From the NCBI RefSeq assembly GCF_900156425.1, contig NZ_FTNO01000001.1, positions 1,550,001 to 1,614,000 of the forward strand: a stretch of DNA of 64,000 bases, in the 5' to 3' direction. A program made the translations under genes and the position numbers. Below, piece after piece: positions 34,955-43,691 of the stretch. The notes under the pieces were generated by a model that did not search any database, was not told the origin of the DNA, and saw only the letters and a program-made list of their open reading frames with translations. The DNA is from Haladaptatus litoreus (GTDB lineage Archaea > Halobacteriota > Halobacteria > Halobacteriales > Haladaptataceae). Positions within the stretch are counted from its first letter, which is position 1. Each line of letters opens with the position of its first letter.

Positions 34955-35584
34955 ATGGACGCGAATCAGGAAACGCGCTCGAACCCGTTCAGCATGGACG
35001 AGGCCTGCACGAACTGCGATTTGTGCGAAACCCGCACGAACGTCGTTCACGGGTACGGGGACGTGGGTGCTGAGTTCCTCTTCGTCGGCGAGATGCCGAG
35101 CGCAGGGGCGGACGAAACAGGGATTCCGTTTACCGGGGATTCTGCGGGAGAGCGATTGCAGGACATCCTCGGCAGACTGGGCCTGAGCGAATCCCCGCCC
35201 GACGCGGACGAGCCGGAGATCGAAAACGCGTTTTTGACGTATCTGACGCGATGCTACCATCCCGAACGCGGCCCGAACGACGGCGAAATCATGACCTGCG
35301 AGCCGTATCTGAACGCCGAAGTTCGGATGATAAATCCGGAAATCCTCGTCCCCGTCGGGGAGCGTGCCCTGACTGAAATCGCCACGGAGTACACGACGAC
35401 GCGCGCGAGCGACCTCGACATCACGGACGACCACGCGACGACGATTCGCGGCCGGGGATTCGAACTCGTGCCGATGGTGCATCCGGGAAAACAGACCGAC
35501 GAGCAGACAGAGGCATTCGTGAAAGCATTCTCCGAGTTGATGGGGACCGACTATCGCCAGACGAAAGGCCGACAGGGACGATAA
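34955..35584 (+). CDS. Uracil-DNA glycosylase, family 4-like
   Basis: 209 aa. It removes uracil from DNA. The Fe-S cluster ligands are seen as CTNCDLC (Cys18, Cys21, Cys24) and Cys100 and Cys115 in RCYHPERGPNDGEIMTCEPY. Motif 1 reads GEMPSAGADETGIPFTGDSA rather than the usual GEAPG, and motif 3 is PMVHPGK. These variations are shared by haloarchaeal members in my recollection, so activity should be tested rather than assumed. The start ATG 34955 lies 31 nt after the preceding stop. Confidence 0.88.
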   Translation: MDANQETRSNPFSMDEACTNCDLCETRTNVVHGYGDVGAEFLFVGEMPSAGADETGIPFTGDSAGERLQDILGRLGLSESPPDADEPEIENAFLTYLTRCYHPERGPNDGEIMTCEPYLNAEVRMINPEILVPVGERALTEIATEYTTTRASDLDITDDHATTIRGRGFELVPMVHPGKQTDEQTEAFVKAFSELMGTDYRQTKGRQGR

Positions 35585-35596
35585 AAACGAGGTAAA

Positions 35597-35797
35597 TTAC
35601 CAGTACGGATTCTGCCGCCACTGCTTCGATTTCGCGCCGAGAACGGAGAGTGCGACGATAAACACGATACAGAGCGCGAGGGTGGCGACGGCCGCAACGT
35701 CCGAAAGGAGGGTCGCCACGAGCAGTGCGAGTGCGCCGAGCACGAGCACTGCGAGGGTAACAACGCCGAACAAGGCGAGGGGTTTCGTTCGTTTCAT
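35597..35797 (-). CDS. Small membrane protein (66 aa)
   Basis: Two hydrophobic segments, LALFGVVTLAVLVLGALALL and VAAVATLALCIVFIVALSVL, are separated by only a few residues. The ends are basic and Trp-containing (MKRTKPLA at the start, KQWRQNPYW at the end). No family recognised. It is convergent with the uracil-DNA glycosylase gene, 12 nt apart. Confidence 0.65.
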   Translation of the reverse strand: MKRTKPLALFGVVTLAVLVLGALALLVATLLSDVAAVATLALCIVFIVALSVLGAKSKQWRQNPYW

Positions 35798-35865
35798 AGG
35801 GAAACTGAGAACAGACGGGGCATAAAATGGTGGCTTTCAAGGCCGTCCCGCGCCGATTGCCGAGT

Positions 35866-36633
35866 ATGACTACCATCGCCGTGCTGGCCGACCCGCCGCG
35901 CGAGGGATTCGTTCTGCCGGAACTCGCAAACTCATCGCCGCTCTCGGAGGCCGAGGTAGCGGAACTGTACGCCGAAATGCTGAAAGACACGTTCGTCGCC
36001 GCCGCGAAAAGCGGCGGCGACCTGCTGGTCAACTACCGCCCCGACGACGCGATTCCGGACGAGTTCGCGGGTGAAATGAGTTCGGAGGAAGAACTCCGGG
36101 AACTGGCGGAGGAAGCACTGGAGGACGTGACACTCGGCGAAGACGAGGAGATTCGCTTCGAGGTGCAAGTCGGAGAAACGTTCGCGGGTCGCGCCGGAAA
36201 CACCGCGACCCACTTACTGGAACAAGAAAGCGTGGATTCCGTCGCAATCGTGGACGGAACCGCGCCGATGCTGACGCGCAAAGACCTCGACAGCGCGGCG
36301 ATGAAACTCCGCCGGAGCGAGGTCGTCCTCGGCCCCGCCGAGGACGGCCGAGCGTACTTCGTCGGTCTGAAAGATACCATCGACTTCACGGAAGCCTACG
36401 CGACACCCGAACTGGAAACACTGACCAAGAAAGGCGTTGACGCGGGCCACGAAGTCGATTTCATGCCGACGATGACGAACGTGCGGACGGGCGAGGATTT
36501 GCGCTCGCTGGTTCCCCTGTTGAACGCTCGAATCGCCGCCGGTCGAATCGTTCCGGTCAACACGGCGACGTATCTCCACGAACTCGGTCTGCGCGTCGAA
36601 GAAGTGGACGGAAAACGCGAAATCGTTCGGTAG
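35866..36633 (+). CDS. DUF2064-like nucleotidyltransferase-fold protein
   Basis: 255 aa starting at ATG 35866 (MTTIAVLADPPREGFVLPEL). A GT-A/nucleotidyltransferase pattern is seen: IAVLADPPREG at the N-terminus, SVAIVDGTAPMLTRKDLDSA in the middle, and VVLGPAEDGRAYFVGLKD, which resembles the GPxxDGGYxLxGL motif of DUF2064 proteins. It is likely a sugar or nucleotide transferase, but no substrate can be named. An upstream frame extension to 35827 is not needed. Confidence 0.72.
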   Translation: MTTIAVLADPPREGFVLPELANSSPLSEAEVAELYAEMLKDTFVAAAKSGGDLLVNYRPDDAIPDEFAGEMSSEEELRELAEEALEDVTLGEDEEIRFEVQVGETFAGRAGNTATHLLEQESVDSVAIVDGTAPMLTRKDLDSAAMKLRRSEVVLGPAEDGRAYFVGLKDTIDFTEAYATPELETLTKKGVDAGHEVDFMPTMTNVRTGEDLRSLVPLLNARIAAGRIVPVNTATYLHELGLRVEEVDGKREIVR

Positions 36634-36663
36634 CCGAATCGCCGAAATACGGTACTGCGGCCG

Positions 36664-38109
36664 TCAGTCTGCGGTCGTGGCGGATTTTTTCTTTTCCGAC
36701 GGCGTTCCGATTCCTAGCCCTGTTGCGGCCATCGCGAACAGGATGAGCGGCGAGAGGAAGCCGAAGAAGTAGTACGGCGCGTACTGAAGCGTCGGAACGC
36801 CCAGCGCTGTGGCCATGTACACTGCTCCGGCGTGCCACGGAATGAGCGCGCCGGTCGGAGTTCCGGCGGCCTCGACCGCCCGCGAGAGGTCTTTGCTCTC
36901 CAGTCCGTACTCCTCGTAGAGGTTTCGGAGCGTCATTCCGGGAACGACGATGCTCATGTACTGCTGGGCCGTGAGAACGTTGGTGAGTGTGGCCGACGCG
37001 CCGGTTCCGGCGACCAGTCCCCCGACACTGCTGACCCTCTTCGAGAGGTGGTGGGCGAGCACCGCCAGCGTGCCAGTCGTCTCCAGCAGGCCACCGAGGG
37101 TGAGCGCCGCGACGACGACGCTAATCGTCCACGCGGAGCCTTCGATGCCGCCGCTCGCCAAGAGGTTGTTCACCATGTCCATCCCCGTCTCCGGGCTGGT
37201 GCCGCCGAGAAGCACCTGCCAGCTCTCGGTGAACGACTGCCCTTGCACCAGAATGGTCACTATCGCGCCGGAGAAGACGCCTGCGAGGAGCGACGGAAGC
37301 GCGGGGTAGCCGCGCAGTGCGAGTCCGAAGGTGACGACCAGCGGGAGGAAGACGAGCAGTGAAAGCGAGTACGTGCCCGTCAGCGCGGTCTGAATCTGGC
37401 CGACGCTTCCGGTCGAACCGCCGCTAACTGACTGCACGCCGAGGAAGGCGTAACCGAGGACGCCGATTCCGAACGCGAGGATAGTTCCGGTTCGCATTCC
37501 CCGGATGTGGTCGTAGAGATTGGTGTTCGTGACTGCTGCTGCGAGATTCGTGGTGTCGGAAAGCGGCGACTGTTTGTCACCGGCGTAAGCTCCCGAGAGG
37601 ATGGCACCCGCCGTCATCGGGGCGGGAACGCCTAGTCCGGAACCGATGCCGATGAAGGCCACACCGAGCGTTCCCACCGTCGTCCACGAGGAACCGATGG
37701 AGAACGCGACGAGGCCCGACAGCACCGCGGTGACCGGAAGGAAGATGGTCGGCGAGAGGAGTTGGAGGCCGTAGTACATCAGTCCCGGAATCGTGCCGGA
37801 GCTAATCCACGTCGCGATGAGCGCGTAAATCGTGAACAGGATGAGAACGGCCTGCAAGCCCATCAGAAGGCTGTCCGCAACGCCGCCGTACAGGTCGTCC
37901 CACGACATACCCAGTCCGTAGTAGCCGACCAGTCCGGTGAATGCGATGGCCCACAGCAGAGGAATGTGTGGGTCCATCTTCAGCCAAGCCGAGCCGACAC
38001 CTAAGAATACGACCGTTGCGAGAACTGGCAGGAGCGCCAGTCTCAGCGACGGCCGCCGGTTCTCCGGTAGCTCTGCGTATGTGAGGGGTTCGAAATCCAG
38101 TGACGCCAT
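36664..38109 (-). CDS. Na+/H+ antiporter, NhaC family
   Basis: 481 aa with about 11-12 membrane segments. Characteristic stretches: FSIGSSWTTVGTLGVAFIGI, GAILSGAYAGDKQSPLSDTT, and GALIPWHAGAVYMATALGVP near the C-terminus. NhaC proteins exchange Na+ (or a metabolite such as malate or lactate) for H+ across the membrane, which is important for salt and pH balance in halophiles. The C-terminal tail is short and basic (SEKKKSATTAD). Single gene, divergent from tRNA-Ser by about 145 nt. Confidence 0.93.
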   Translation of the reverse strand: MASLDFEPLTYAELPENRRPSLRLALLPVLATVVFLGVGSAWLKMDPHIPLLWAIAFTGLVGYYGLGMSWDDLYGGVADSLLMGLQAVLILFTIYALIATWISSGTIPGLMYYGLQLLSPTIFLPVTAVLSGLVAFSIGSSWTTVGTLGVAFIGIGSGLGVPAPMTAGAILSGAYAGDKQSPLSDTTNLAAAVTNTNLYDHIRGMRTGTILAFGIGVLGYAFLGVQSVSGGSTGSVGQIQTALTGTYSLSLLVFLPLVVTFGLALRGYPALPSLLAGVFSGAIVTILVQGQSFTESWQVLLGGTSPETGMDMVNNLLASGGIEGSAWTISVVVAALTLGGLLETTGTLAVLAHHLSKRVSSVGGLVAGTGASATLTNVLTAQQYMSIVVPGMTLRNLYEEYGLESKDLSRAVEAAGTPTGALIPWHAGAVYMATALGVPTLQYAPYYFFGFLSPLILFAMAATGLGIGTPSEKKKSATTAD

Positions 38110-38255
38110 CGTACCCGTTTCGATGCACCAAGGGAATTAAACGGTTATGGTTCAATGTCTGTGGGTAATCGTTAGGCGAATAATCTATTCGTCCCGACAC
38201 GTCGGTGGAACCAGACCGACAGTTCTTAAACCCGGTATCCAGTACTGTGGGGTGT

Positions 38256-38338
38256 GGTGGGATGGCAGAGCGGCCTATTGCGCCTGCCTTGAAAGCAGGT
38301 GGCGTCATGCCTCATGGGTTCAAATCCCATTCCCACCG
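38256..38338 (+). tRNA. tRNA-Ser (anticodon TGA)
   Basis: An 83-nt class II tRNA. The acceptor GGTGGGA pairs with TCCCACC, with discriminator G and no encoded CCA. The anticodon arm is CCTGC-CTTGAAA-GCAGG. A long variable arm follows, with T arm ATGGG-TTCAAAT-CCCAT. Confidence 0.97.
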
Positions 38339-38480
38339 TTTTTCACACGACTATTCGGCGAGCGAACGCTCCGCGGAGCGTTCGCTCGCCAGTCAGGAGT
38401 TGGGAAAACGGCGTCTGGATTTGAATTAGACCGAGGTTCTGCGTTTCACGCAGGTTCTCGGGCGTTGTTCAAATTTCAGT
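38339..38480 (+). repeat. tRNA-tail hairpin element after tRNA-Ser (decayed)
   Basis: Hairpin A is closed by CCGTTTTTC (its 5' end is in the tRNA) with GGAAAACGG and contains a 34-nt perfect palindrome at 38357-38390 (arm GGCGAGCGAACGCTCCG). Hairpin B (38418-38475) pairs GATTTGAA with TTCAAATT and CCGAG with CTCGG around a CTGCG/CGCAG stem. The final strand is a degenerate copy of the tRNA T arm. The remainder to 38759 holds no gene I can support. Confidence 0.7.
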
Positions 38481-38759
38481 CACAGTACAGTCTACTGATT
38501 CCCTTCTTCGACTTCTGCGAATAGTCGTGATTCGAAAACCGCGTGCAGTGGGCGTAGTAAGAACCAACTCACGATTGCGGCGTGTGGACTGACGAATGCG
38601 ATTCCTATCGAGAGCAAAAAACGACTGGAGAGACGACGAACCGTACCCCCAGAATAGCAACTGCTCGTGATCTGAGTCCTTGAGCCATGCTCCACAAAAT
38701 CCTACCCCACACTGCCCTCACACCAACCTTTTTCGCGCCGACAGACCTCCCGCGAACAC

Positions 38760-38953
38760 ATGGGCGCACTTTCCGACCTCCGCGTGCTGGATTCCGAGAT
38801 ATGCTGGTTTCCGTCGAACAACCCGGAAGCGGCGAAACCGTGACGATTGCGGGGACGCCGATTAAGATGACTGAGACGCCGCCGGAACCCGGAACTCGTG
38901 CGCCACTACTGGACGAACATCGCGAGTCGGTGTTTCGAGAGTGGAATCGGTGA
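38760..38953 (+). pseudogene. Collapsed class III CoA-transferase remnant
   Basis: Two ends of a CaiB/BaiF-type CoA-transferase are fused, with the middle missing. An N-terminal start at ATG 38760 reads MGALSDLRVLDSE, typical of this family. The C-terminal part, in another frame, reads DMLVSVEQPGSGETVTIAG, TPIKMTETPPEPGTRAPLLD and EHRESVFREWNR before TGA 38951-38953. An intact gene would be about 1.2 kb, so roughly 1 kb was lost. Intact relatives transfer CoA between organic acids; no activity is expected here. Confidence 0.8.
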
Positions 38954-40019
38954 GCGAGAGCGCGGGCGTCGAATCCGGACTCGAAATCTCGCTCGAGCCG
39001 TCCCACGCAGAATCGTCTTCGTCGTCGTTCGCGCCATTCCACCAGTCGCCTTCCTCGTCTTCGTCGTCGCCATCTTGCCAATCTCCATCGTCCCAGCCAT
39101 CGTTTTCGTCGTTCCCGTTGTTCCAGTCACCATCGCCGTTGCCAGTTCTGTCGTTCTGTGCGTTTCCGTTCCCATCCACGCGAACGACCTCGATACCCGA
39201 AAGCATCGGGTCTTCGATTTCGTGGATGAAGCGCACGTCAATCGCGCCGTCTTGCGGTTCCACGGCGAACGATTTCACGGTTCCTCTGTCGTGACCCAGT
39301 TCCTCGTACATGTCGTAATCGTCGAGGACTCGCTGTCCTTCGATTTCGACATCGAATTTTCGCGGCCCTTTCTCGTCGTAGTCGTTCCAACCGGAGTTAC
39401 CGAAGTACGACTCCACGAAGTAGAGTCGGACGACGTATCTGCCATCTTCGACCGGGAAGCGATACTGCATCTCTGTGTTGTCGCTGAAGTCGTTTGGATT
39501 GTCGGCGTCGTATCGCCTGCTTTGGAAGACCGCTTCGGGCGTTCCGCTGGGAACGGACGGCGTCGTTGCGATTTGGTCGCTCGTCGTGTTCGTGTGACTG
39601 CCGCTTTGGCGTGCGTTTCCGAACCGCGATGGGCGCTGTTCGGAGTCCTGTTCCCAGTCGGGGCCGCCATCCGACATCGCAATGCGCTGGCCACCCACGT
39701 TGACGCGGTAACGCACGGTTTCCTCGGATGGCTGTGCTGTGGTCGTCTGTGTCGTTGGCGGTGTCGTCGTTTGCGTCGTTTGCGGTTGCTGGGTCGTGGA
39801 CTGTGCCGAGTCAGTCGTTGACTGCTTTTCGGTGGTTTCAGTCGCCTGTGTGCTGGTCGGTGTCGGTTCCACCGTCGTCGTTCCGTCGTCCATTCCGCCC
39901 GGTGACGACCCGAGGATTCCGGGAATCCCCGCAACGATAATCATCCCGGCGACGAAAAAGACCAGTCCACCACCGATGAGTGCACCGTGAATAAATCCAC
40001 CCGATGACGCGCCTGACAT
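38862..40019 (-). CDS. Membrane-anchored malectin-domain protein
   Basis: 385 aa from ATG 40019 (MSGASSGGFIHGALIGGGLV). One membrane helix near the N-terminus is followed by a Thr/Gln-rich linker, heavily O-glycosylation-like, and a malectin domain from RYRVNVGGQRIAMSDGGPDW to FIHEIEDPMLSGIEVVRVDG. Malectin folds bind glucosides or carry carbohydrate-binding roles. After it comes an Asn/Asp/Gly/Trp low-complexity tail. The last ~30 residues are antisense to the CoA-transferase remnant, so the C-terminus was probably extended by the deletion that made that remnant. Likely exported and cell-attached. Confidence 0.82.
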   Translation of the reverse strand: MSGASSGGFIHGALIGGGLVFFVAGMIIVAGIPGILGSSPGGMDDGTTTVEPTPTSTQATETTEKQSTTDSAQSTTQQPQTTQTTTPPTTQTTTAQPSEETVRYRVNVGGQRIAMSDGGPDWEQDSEQRPSRFGNARQSGSHTNTTSDQIATTPSVPSGTPEAVFQSRRYDADNPNDFSDNTEMQYRFPVEDGRYVVRLYFVESYFGNSGWNDYDEKGPRKFDVEIEGQRVLDDYDMYEELGHDRGTVKSFAVEPQDGAIDVRFIHEIEDPMLSGIEVVRVDGNGNAQNDRTGNGDGDWNNGNDENDGWDDGDWQDGDDEDEEGDWWNGANDDEDDSAWDGSSEISSPDSTPALSLTDSTLETPTRDVRPVVAHEFRVPAASQSS

Positions 40020-40146
40020 GTTTCTCAAATCCCCCTCGCGTGCGGCACCATGACCCGTTCTCACCGTTCTACGGAGTTAATTATACACCTGCTAAAGTGC
40101 AATTCTCTCGAACTATTTCGACCGAAATTGCCTGTTCTATTTAAAC

Positions 40147-40860
40147 ATGCATGATTCAGCAAGCAGAAAGACGAACTGGGTGCTCTCGCATCTCCCTCAA
40201 GTGAGTACGATTGCCGAAATTGCACTCCCAGCGAGCGAATTTGCGCTCCGCGAAGCGTTCTCCCGAATCCCCGGAGCCAGATTCGAAATCGTAGGAGTCG
40301 TCGCACACGATGCCGAACACGTTATGCCGCAGATGCGGGCGACCACGTCGGATATTGCGGTTCTCCAGTCGGTGTTGGAAACCGACCCGTCTGTTATCGA
40401 TTTTACTCTTCTTACGACTCGTGACAATCGCGGACTGTTCTGGATGAGCTGGTGTGAAACCGTTCGAGAAATCGTTCATCTGCTAGCGAAAAGCGACACG
40501 ACCGTTCTCGCCGCGCGCGCGGCGAACAGCGAGTGGCGGTTTCGAATCCAATCGGGAAACCGAGACGCGCTTTCTTCCGTCTACGAATCGTGCCGTGATG
40601 CGGGGTTTCCAGTCGAAATCCAAAACGTTCACGAACAGACGACGCTGGCCAAAGATTCGCGGGGACTCACGACACAGCAGTACGAAACGCTCCGAACCGC
40701 AATCGACCGCGGTTACTACGACATACCACGGAACGCAACCACGGAAGACCTCGCGGACGAACTGGGGGTGTCTCATCAGGCCATCTCGGAGCGACTCCGC
40801 CGTGGCCATCGCAGTCTCGTAAAGAGCGGTCTGTCGTCGTCGGGCGACGGTCGTGTGTAG
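40147..40860 (+). CDS. Bacterio-opsin-activator-like HTH regulator
   Basis: 237 aa. The C-terminal ~65 residues hold the haloarchaeal HTH_10 domain: LTTQQYETLRTAIDRGYYDI, PRNATTEDLADELGVSHQAI and SERLRRGHRSLVKSG. The N-terminal half has a sensor-like alpha/beta pattern (ATTSDIAVLQSVLETDPSVI) without a recognised ligand motif. Such proteins control opsin and other energy genes, but the target here is unknown. A TATA-like CTATTTAAAC immediately precedes the ATG. Confidence 0.85.
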   Translation: MHDSASRKTNWVLSHLPQVSTIAEIALPASEFALREAFSRIPGARFEIVGVVAHDAEHVMPQMRATTSDIAVLQSVLETDPSVIDFTLLTTRDNRGLFWMSWCETVREIVHLLAKSDTTVLAARAANSEWRFRIQSGNRDALSSVYESCRDAGFPVEIQNVHEQTTLAKDSRGLTTQQYETLRTAIDRGYYDIPRNATTEDLADELGVSHQAISERLRRGHRSLVKSGLSSSGDGRV

Positions 40861-40920
40861 ATACCCGCGCGCTGACGACGGAAGGGAATCCTTTTCGTCC
40901 CCCCGGACTGACGTGCGAAC

Positions 40921-41241
40921 ATGGACTGGCCCCACGACCCAGACGGCGAGGAAGGGAGCGAGGGCGGACGGAAGTACGGACTCGCAATCCTCGCGAAGAA
41001 ACTGGACGAAGACGAGGATTTCCCGCTTTCCAGCGAGGAGTTCGCCGAGAAACACGCAAACGAACCGATTCGCATCAACTACAAGAAAGTCGTAAGCGTC
41101 GCCGACATCTTCGAGCACGTCGAACCGGCAGAGTACGAGACGATCGTGGATTTCCACCGCGGCGTCGGTGCCGCAATGCGTTCCGGTGGCTTCTGGGACT
41201 ACCACCCGGTCGGCGAAAATCCGGAAAAGAAACGAGCCTGA
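40921..41241 (+). CDS. DUF5785-like small protein (106 aa)
   Basis: A 106-aa acidic protein: MDWPHDPDGEEGSEGGRKYG, ILAKKLDEDEDFPLSSEEF, FAEKHANEPIRINYKKVVSV, then ADIFEHVEPAEYETIVDFHR and GFWDYHPVGENPEKK. I recall haloarchaeal DUF5785 proteins with this layout. No motif indicates an activity. Conserved single-domain proteins of this kind are often in housekeeping gene neighbourhoods. Confidence 0.7.
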   Translation: MDWPHDPDGEEGSEGGRKYGLAILAKKLDEDEDFPLSSEEFAEKHANEPIRINYKKVVSVADIFEHVEPAEYETIVDFHRGVGAAMRSGGFWDYHPVGENPEKKRA

Positions 41242-41269
41242 GAACGTCGAATTTGCGTACTAACTCTAC

Positions 41270-42019
41270 TTATTCCCCATTTTCTGCGGAGTGCCATCGC
41301 TCCCCGTCACCGCCGGGTGTTGCGGCAGGTGGCGCGCGTCGGCTATCCCTGTCTGCGTGGTCGTCGGAAAGGTTCAGTTCCTCGTCCACATTCCACGTCG
41401 GATGGCTTCTGGCTTCCGCCTGCACTTTCTCCTCCAAGAGATTGACGGCGACCCGATTCGCACCTTCCGGAATGATGAGGTTGGCGTGCTTTTTCGTCGG
41501 TTCGACGAACTGCTCGTGCATCGGTTTCACCGTGGAGAGATACTGGTCCATGACGCCTTCGAGGTCGCGTTCACGGTCCACCACGTCGCGCTCGATTCGC
41601 CGGAGGATGCGAACGTCGGCGTCGGTTTCGACGTAGACCTGCAAGTCCAGCATCTCGTTGATTTCCGAATCGTAGAGGGCGAGAATCCCTTCGAGAACCA
41701 CTACGTCGGTCGGTTCGACCGTAACGTGCTCGTCTTTCCGGTTGTGCATCGTAAAATCGTATTGGGGCATCTCGATGGTCTGGCCGGAGAGGAGTTCATC
41801 GAGATGGTCTCGGAGCAGTTCCCATTCGAATGCGGACGGATGGTCGTAGTTGACTTCTTCGCGCTCCTCGAAATCGAGGTGTGAGAGGTCTTCGTAGTAG
41901 TTGTCCATCGGAATGCGAGTGACGGAGTCGCTCACGTCCTCGGTTACCTCGCGGGCAACGGTGGTTTTTCCCGCACCGGTTCCCCCTGCGATGCCGATAA
42001 CGAACGACGGAATGGTCAT
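41270..42019 (-). CDS. udk: Uridine kinase
   Basis: Phosphorylates uridine/cytidine to UMP/CMP in the salvage pathway. 249 aa from ATG 42019 (MTIPSFVIGIAGGTGAGKTT). Walker A GGTGAGKT, DNYY, YDFTMHNR and VVVLEGILALY (Walker B-like) are all present, then RRIERDVVDRERD and QYLSTVKPMHEQFVEPTKKH. The C-terminus has an additional disordered, acidic/His-containing tail of about 45 residues after the core. ATG 42019 is preferred to a start 30 nt upstream. Confidence 0.93.
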   Translation of the reverse strand: MTIPSFVIGIAGGTGAGKTTVAREVTEDVSDSVTRIPMDNYYEDLSHLDFEEREEVNYDHPSAFEWELLRDHLDELLSGQTIEMPQYDFTMHNRKDEHVTVEPTDVVVLEGILALYDSEINEMLDLQVYVETDADVRILRRIERDVVDRERDLEGVMDQYLSTVKPMHEQFVEPTKKHANLIIPEGANRVAVNLLEEKVQAEARSHPTWNVDEELNLSDDHADRDSRRAPPAATPGGDGERWHSAENGE

Positions 42020-42194
42020 TATCGGGTCACTATCGGGGAGTCGCTTCAATTGCTCGGAACGAAAATTGGTAACTGAGAAGATAGTTATGTGCGAAGTTCA
42101 CTTCTGAATCGGCGTTTTCATGGGTTCTCATTTCTGAGACGCAAATCACGATTAGGACAACTTATAGGCCAGTACGTCAAACCCACTGCCAACA

Positions 42195-42953
42195 GTGACG
42201 AACGCCCAGATTACGTTGGTTCAAATCGACAACTACGGCCCGTGGACCGTGACGCCGGAACCGCGCCGGGAAGTAGACCTCCAGACGCTCCAATCGCGTC
42301 TGTACGCCGATCTCTCACAACTCATCGGCAATCGGCAGGGCTACGTCTTTTTCACCCGGTTCGACAACATGGTCGCGGTGACGAACGGCCTGTCGATGGA
42401 CGACCACGCGCTCGTACAGGAATCGGTCGCAAACCGCTACCCGGTGACGGTCAGTCTCGGGGTCGCCACCGGAACCAGCCCGGTGCAGGCGCTCGCGGAC
42501 GCAACCGAACAGTTGCAGGATGCGGGAAGCGCGCAGGACAAATCGCGGCGCGAAATCCTCCGCGGACGAACCATCGACGAGGAGTTCCGAACCGACGACG
42601 ACATCCAAATCGCACATTTCGACGTGAACGACATGACTGGCAACTTCACCGACGAAGTGAACGCCTTCGACTCGTTCATCCACATCGAACAGGGCTATGC
42701 GGAACTGATGAAGTACATGCGCGAAGCCCACGACTCGCTCTCCTTCTTCGTCGGCGGCGACAACGTCATCGCGGTTTGCCCGGAACTTGACGAGGCCGAA
42801 TACGAGGACGCCATTCGACACGTTCGGGAGACGGTAGAAGTCGAACTGAAAGTCGGCGTCGGAAACGGTCGCGTTCCACAGGACGCCGGAATGGCGGCAA
42901 AGCACGCGCTGGAAACGTGTCGCGCGGACGGCAGTAACGTGGAGTTCCAGTAA
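42195..42953 (+). CDS. gch3: GTP cyclohydrolase III (archaeal type)
   Basis: 252 aa from GTG 42195 (MTNAQITLVQIDNYGPWTVT). Converts GTP to formylamino-ribosyl-pyrimidine phosphate, an early step in archaeal riboflavin and F420 precursor synthesis. Motifs resemble tandem GGDEF-like domains: FFTRFDNMVAVTNGL, then SFFVGGDNVIAVCPELDEAE and KVGVGNGRVPQDAGM. The length is normal. About 175 nt separate it from the divergent udk gene. Confidence 0.9.
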   Translation: MTNAQITLVQIDNYGPWTVTPEPRREVDLQTLQSRLYADLSQLIGNRQGYVFFTRFDNMVAVTNGLSMDDHALVQESVANRYPVTVSLGVATGTSPVQALADATEQLQDAGSAQDKSRREILRGRTIDEEFRTDDDIQIAHFDVNDMTGNFTDEVNAFDSFIHIEQGYAELMKYMREAHDSLSFFVGGDNVIAVCPELDEAEYEDAIRHVRETVEVELKVGVGNGRVPQDAGMAAKHALETCRADGSNVEFQ

Positions 42954-43050
42954 CGAACTGGACTCCGACAGCAGACCATAGGTATTCGCAGGAGACAGGA
43001 ATAAAGGTGCCGGGGATAGCTTTTAGCATGGTTGTGTCAAACGTTCACAT

Positions 43051-43614
43051 ATGGACGCTGAAGTCACAATCCGGGATATGATGACCCGCGAATACGTGGG
43101 GGTCAGTGAATCCGACTCCGTGCTCGGCGCAGTACAACTCATGCAGACGGAAGGCGTGGGGAGCGTCGTCGTCCTTCGGGGACGCGAACCGGTGGGAATC
43201 ATGACCGAATCGGACGTCGTCGGCCTCGTCGCGGACGAAAAGGATGCTACCGAAATCACCGTCGCCGACGTGATGACGAGTCCGGTCGTCTCGATGCGGG
43301 CAGACCGCAGTCTCGCGGACGCCGCGGGAGTAATGGCACAGCAGGGAATCAGACGGCTCGTCGTCACCCGCGACGACGAGATGGTCGGCCTACTCACCGA
43401 ACGGGACGTGATTTCCGCCTCGGCATCGCCGTCGAGCATTACGTCTTCCCCCGAACCGGAGGTGGGCGACGCCGAACTCGTCGGAACGATGGAAACGAAC
43501 GGCGGCGACACCGAATACGAAGGCCAAAGCATCTGTGAGGTTTGTGGAAAACTCACGCGGGAACTCGCGAACGTCAATGGCCAACTGGTTTGTACCGACT
43601 GCCGCGAGTATTAG
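43051..43614 (+). CDS. CBS-pair protein with C-terminal zinc ribbon
   Basis: 187 aa. Two CBS repeats are present: IRDMMTREYVGVSESDSVLG to PVGIMTESDVVGLV (about 8-65), and VADVMTSPVVSMRADRSLAD to MVGLLTERDVISAS (about 70-130). A short linker leads to a zinc-binding tail, CEVCGKLTRELANVNGQLVC then TDC. CBS pairs bind adenosine nucleotides and sense energy status. No fused enzyme is present, so it probably regulates a partner. Confidence 0.88.
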   Translation: MDAEVTIRDMMTREYVGVSESDSVLGAVQLMQTEGVGSVVVLRGREPVGIMTESDVVGLVADEKDATEITVADVMTSPVVSMRADRSLADAAGVMAQQGIRRLVVTRDDEMVGLLTERDVISASASPSSITSSPEPEVGDAELVGTMETNGGDTEYEGQSICEVCGKLTRELANVNGQLVCTDCREY

Positions 43615-43658
43615 ATAGCTAAGCGACATCTTCTGCAAATAGCATCGATTGAGCCGAA

Positions 43659-43667
43659 TTTTAAAAA
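43659..43667 (+). promoter_or_regulatory. TATA-like box before the first binding-protein gene
   Basis: TTTTAAAAA lies about 25-33 nt upstream of ATG 43692, the right distance for leaderless transcription common in haloarchaea. Confidence 0.4.
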
Positions 43668-43691
43668 TCTCGAAAGGTAGTTTTATGTACC

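Noticed and set aside
35990-36030. GC-rich inverted repeat in the DUF2064-like gene
   Set aside because: GTCGCCGCCGC/GCGGCGGCGAC is explained by Ala/Gly codons (VAAAKSGG) and has no special context.
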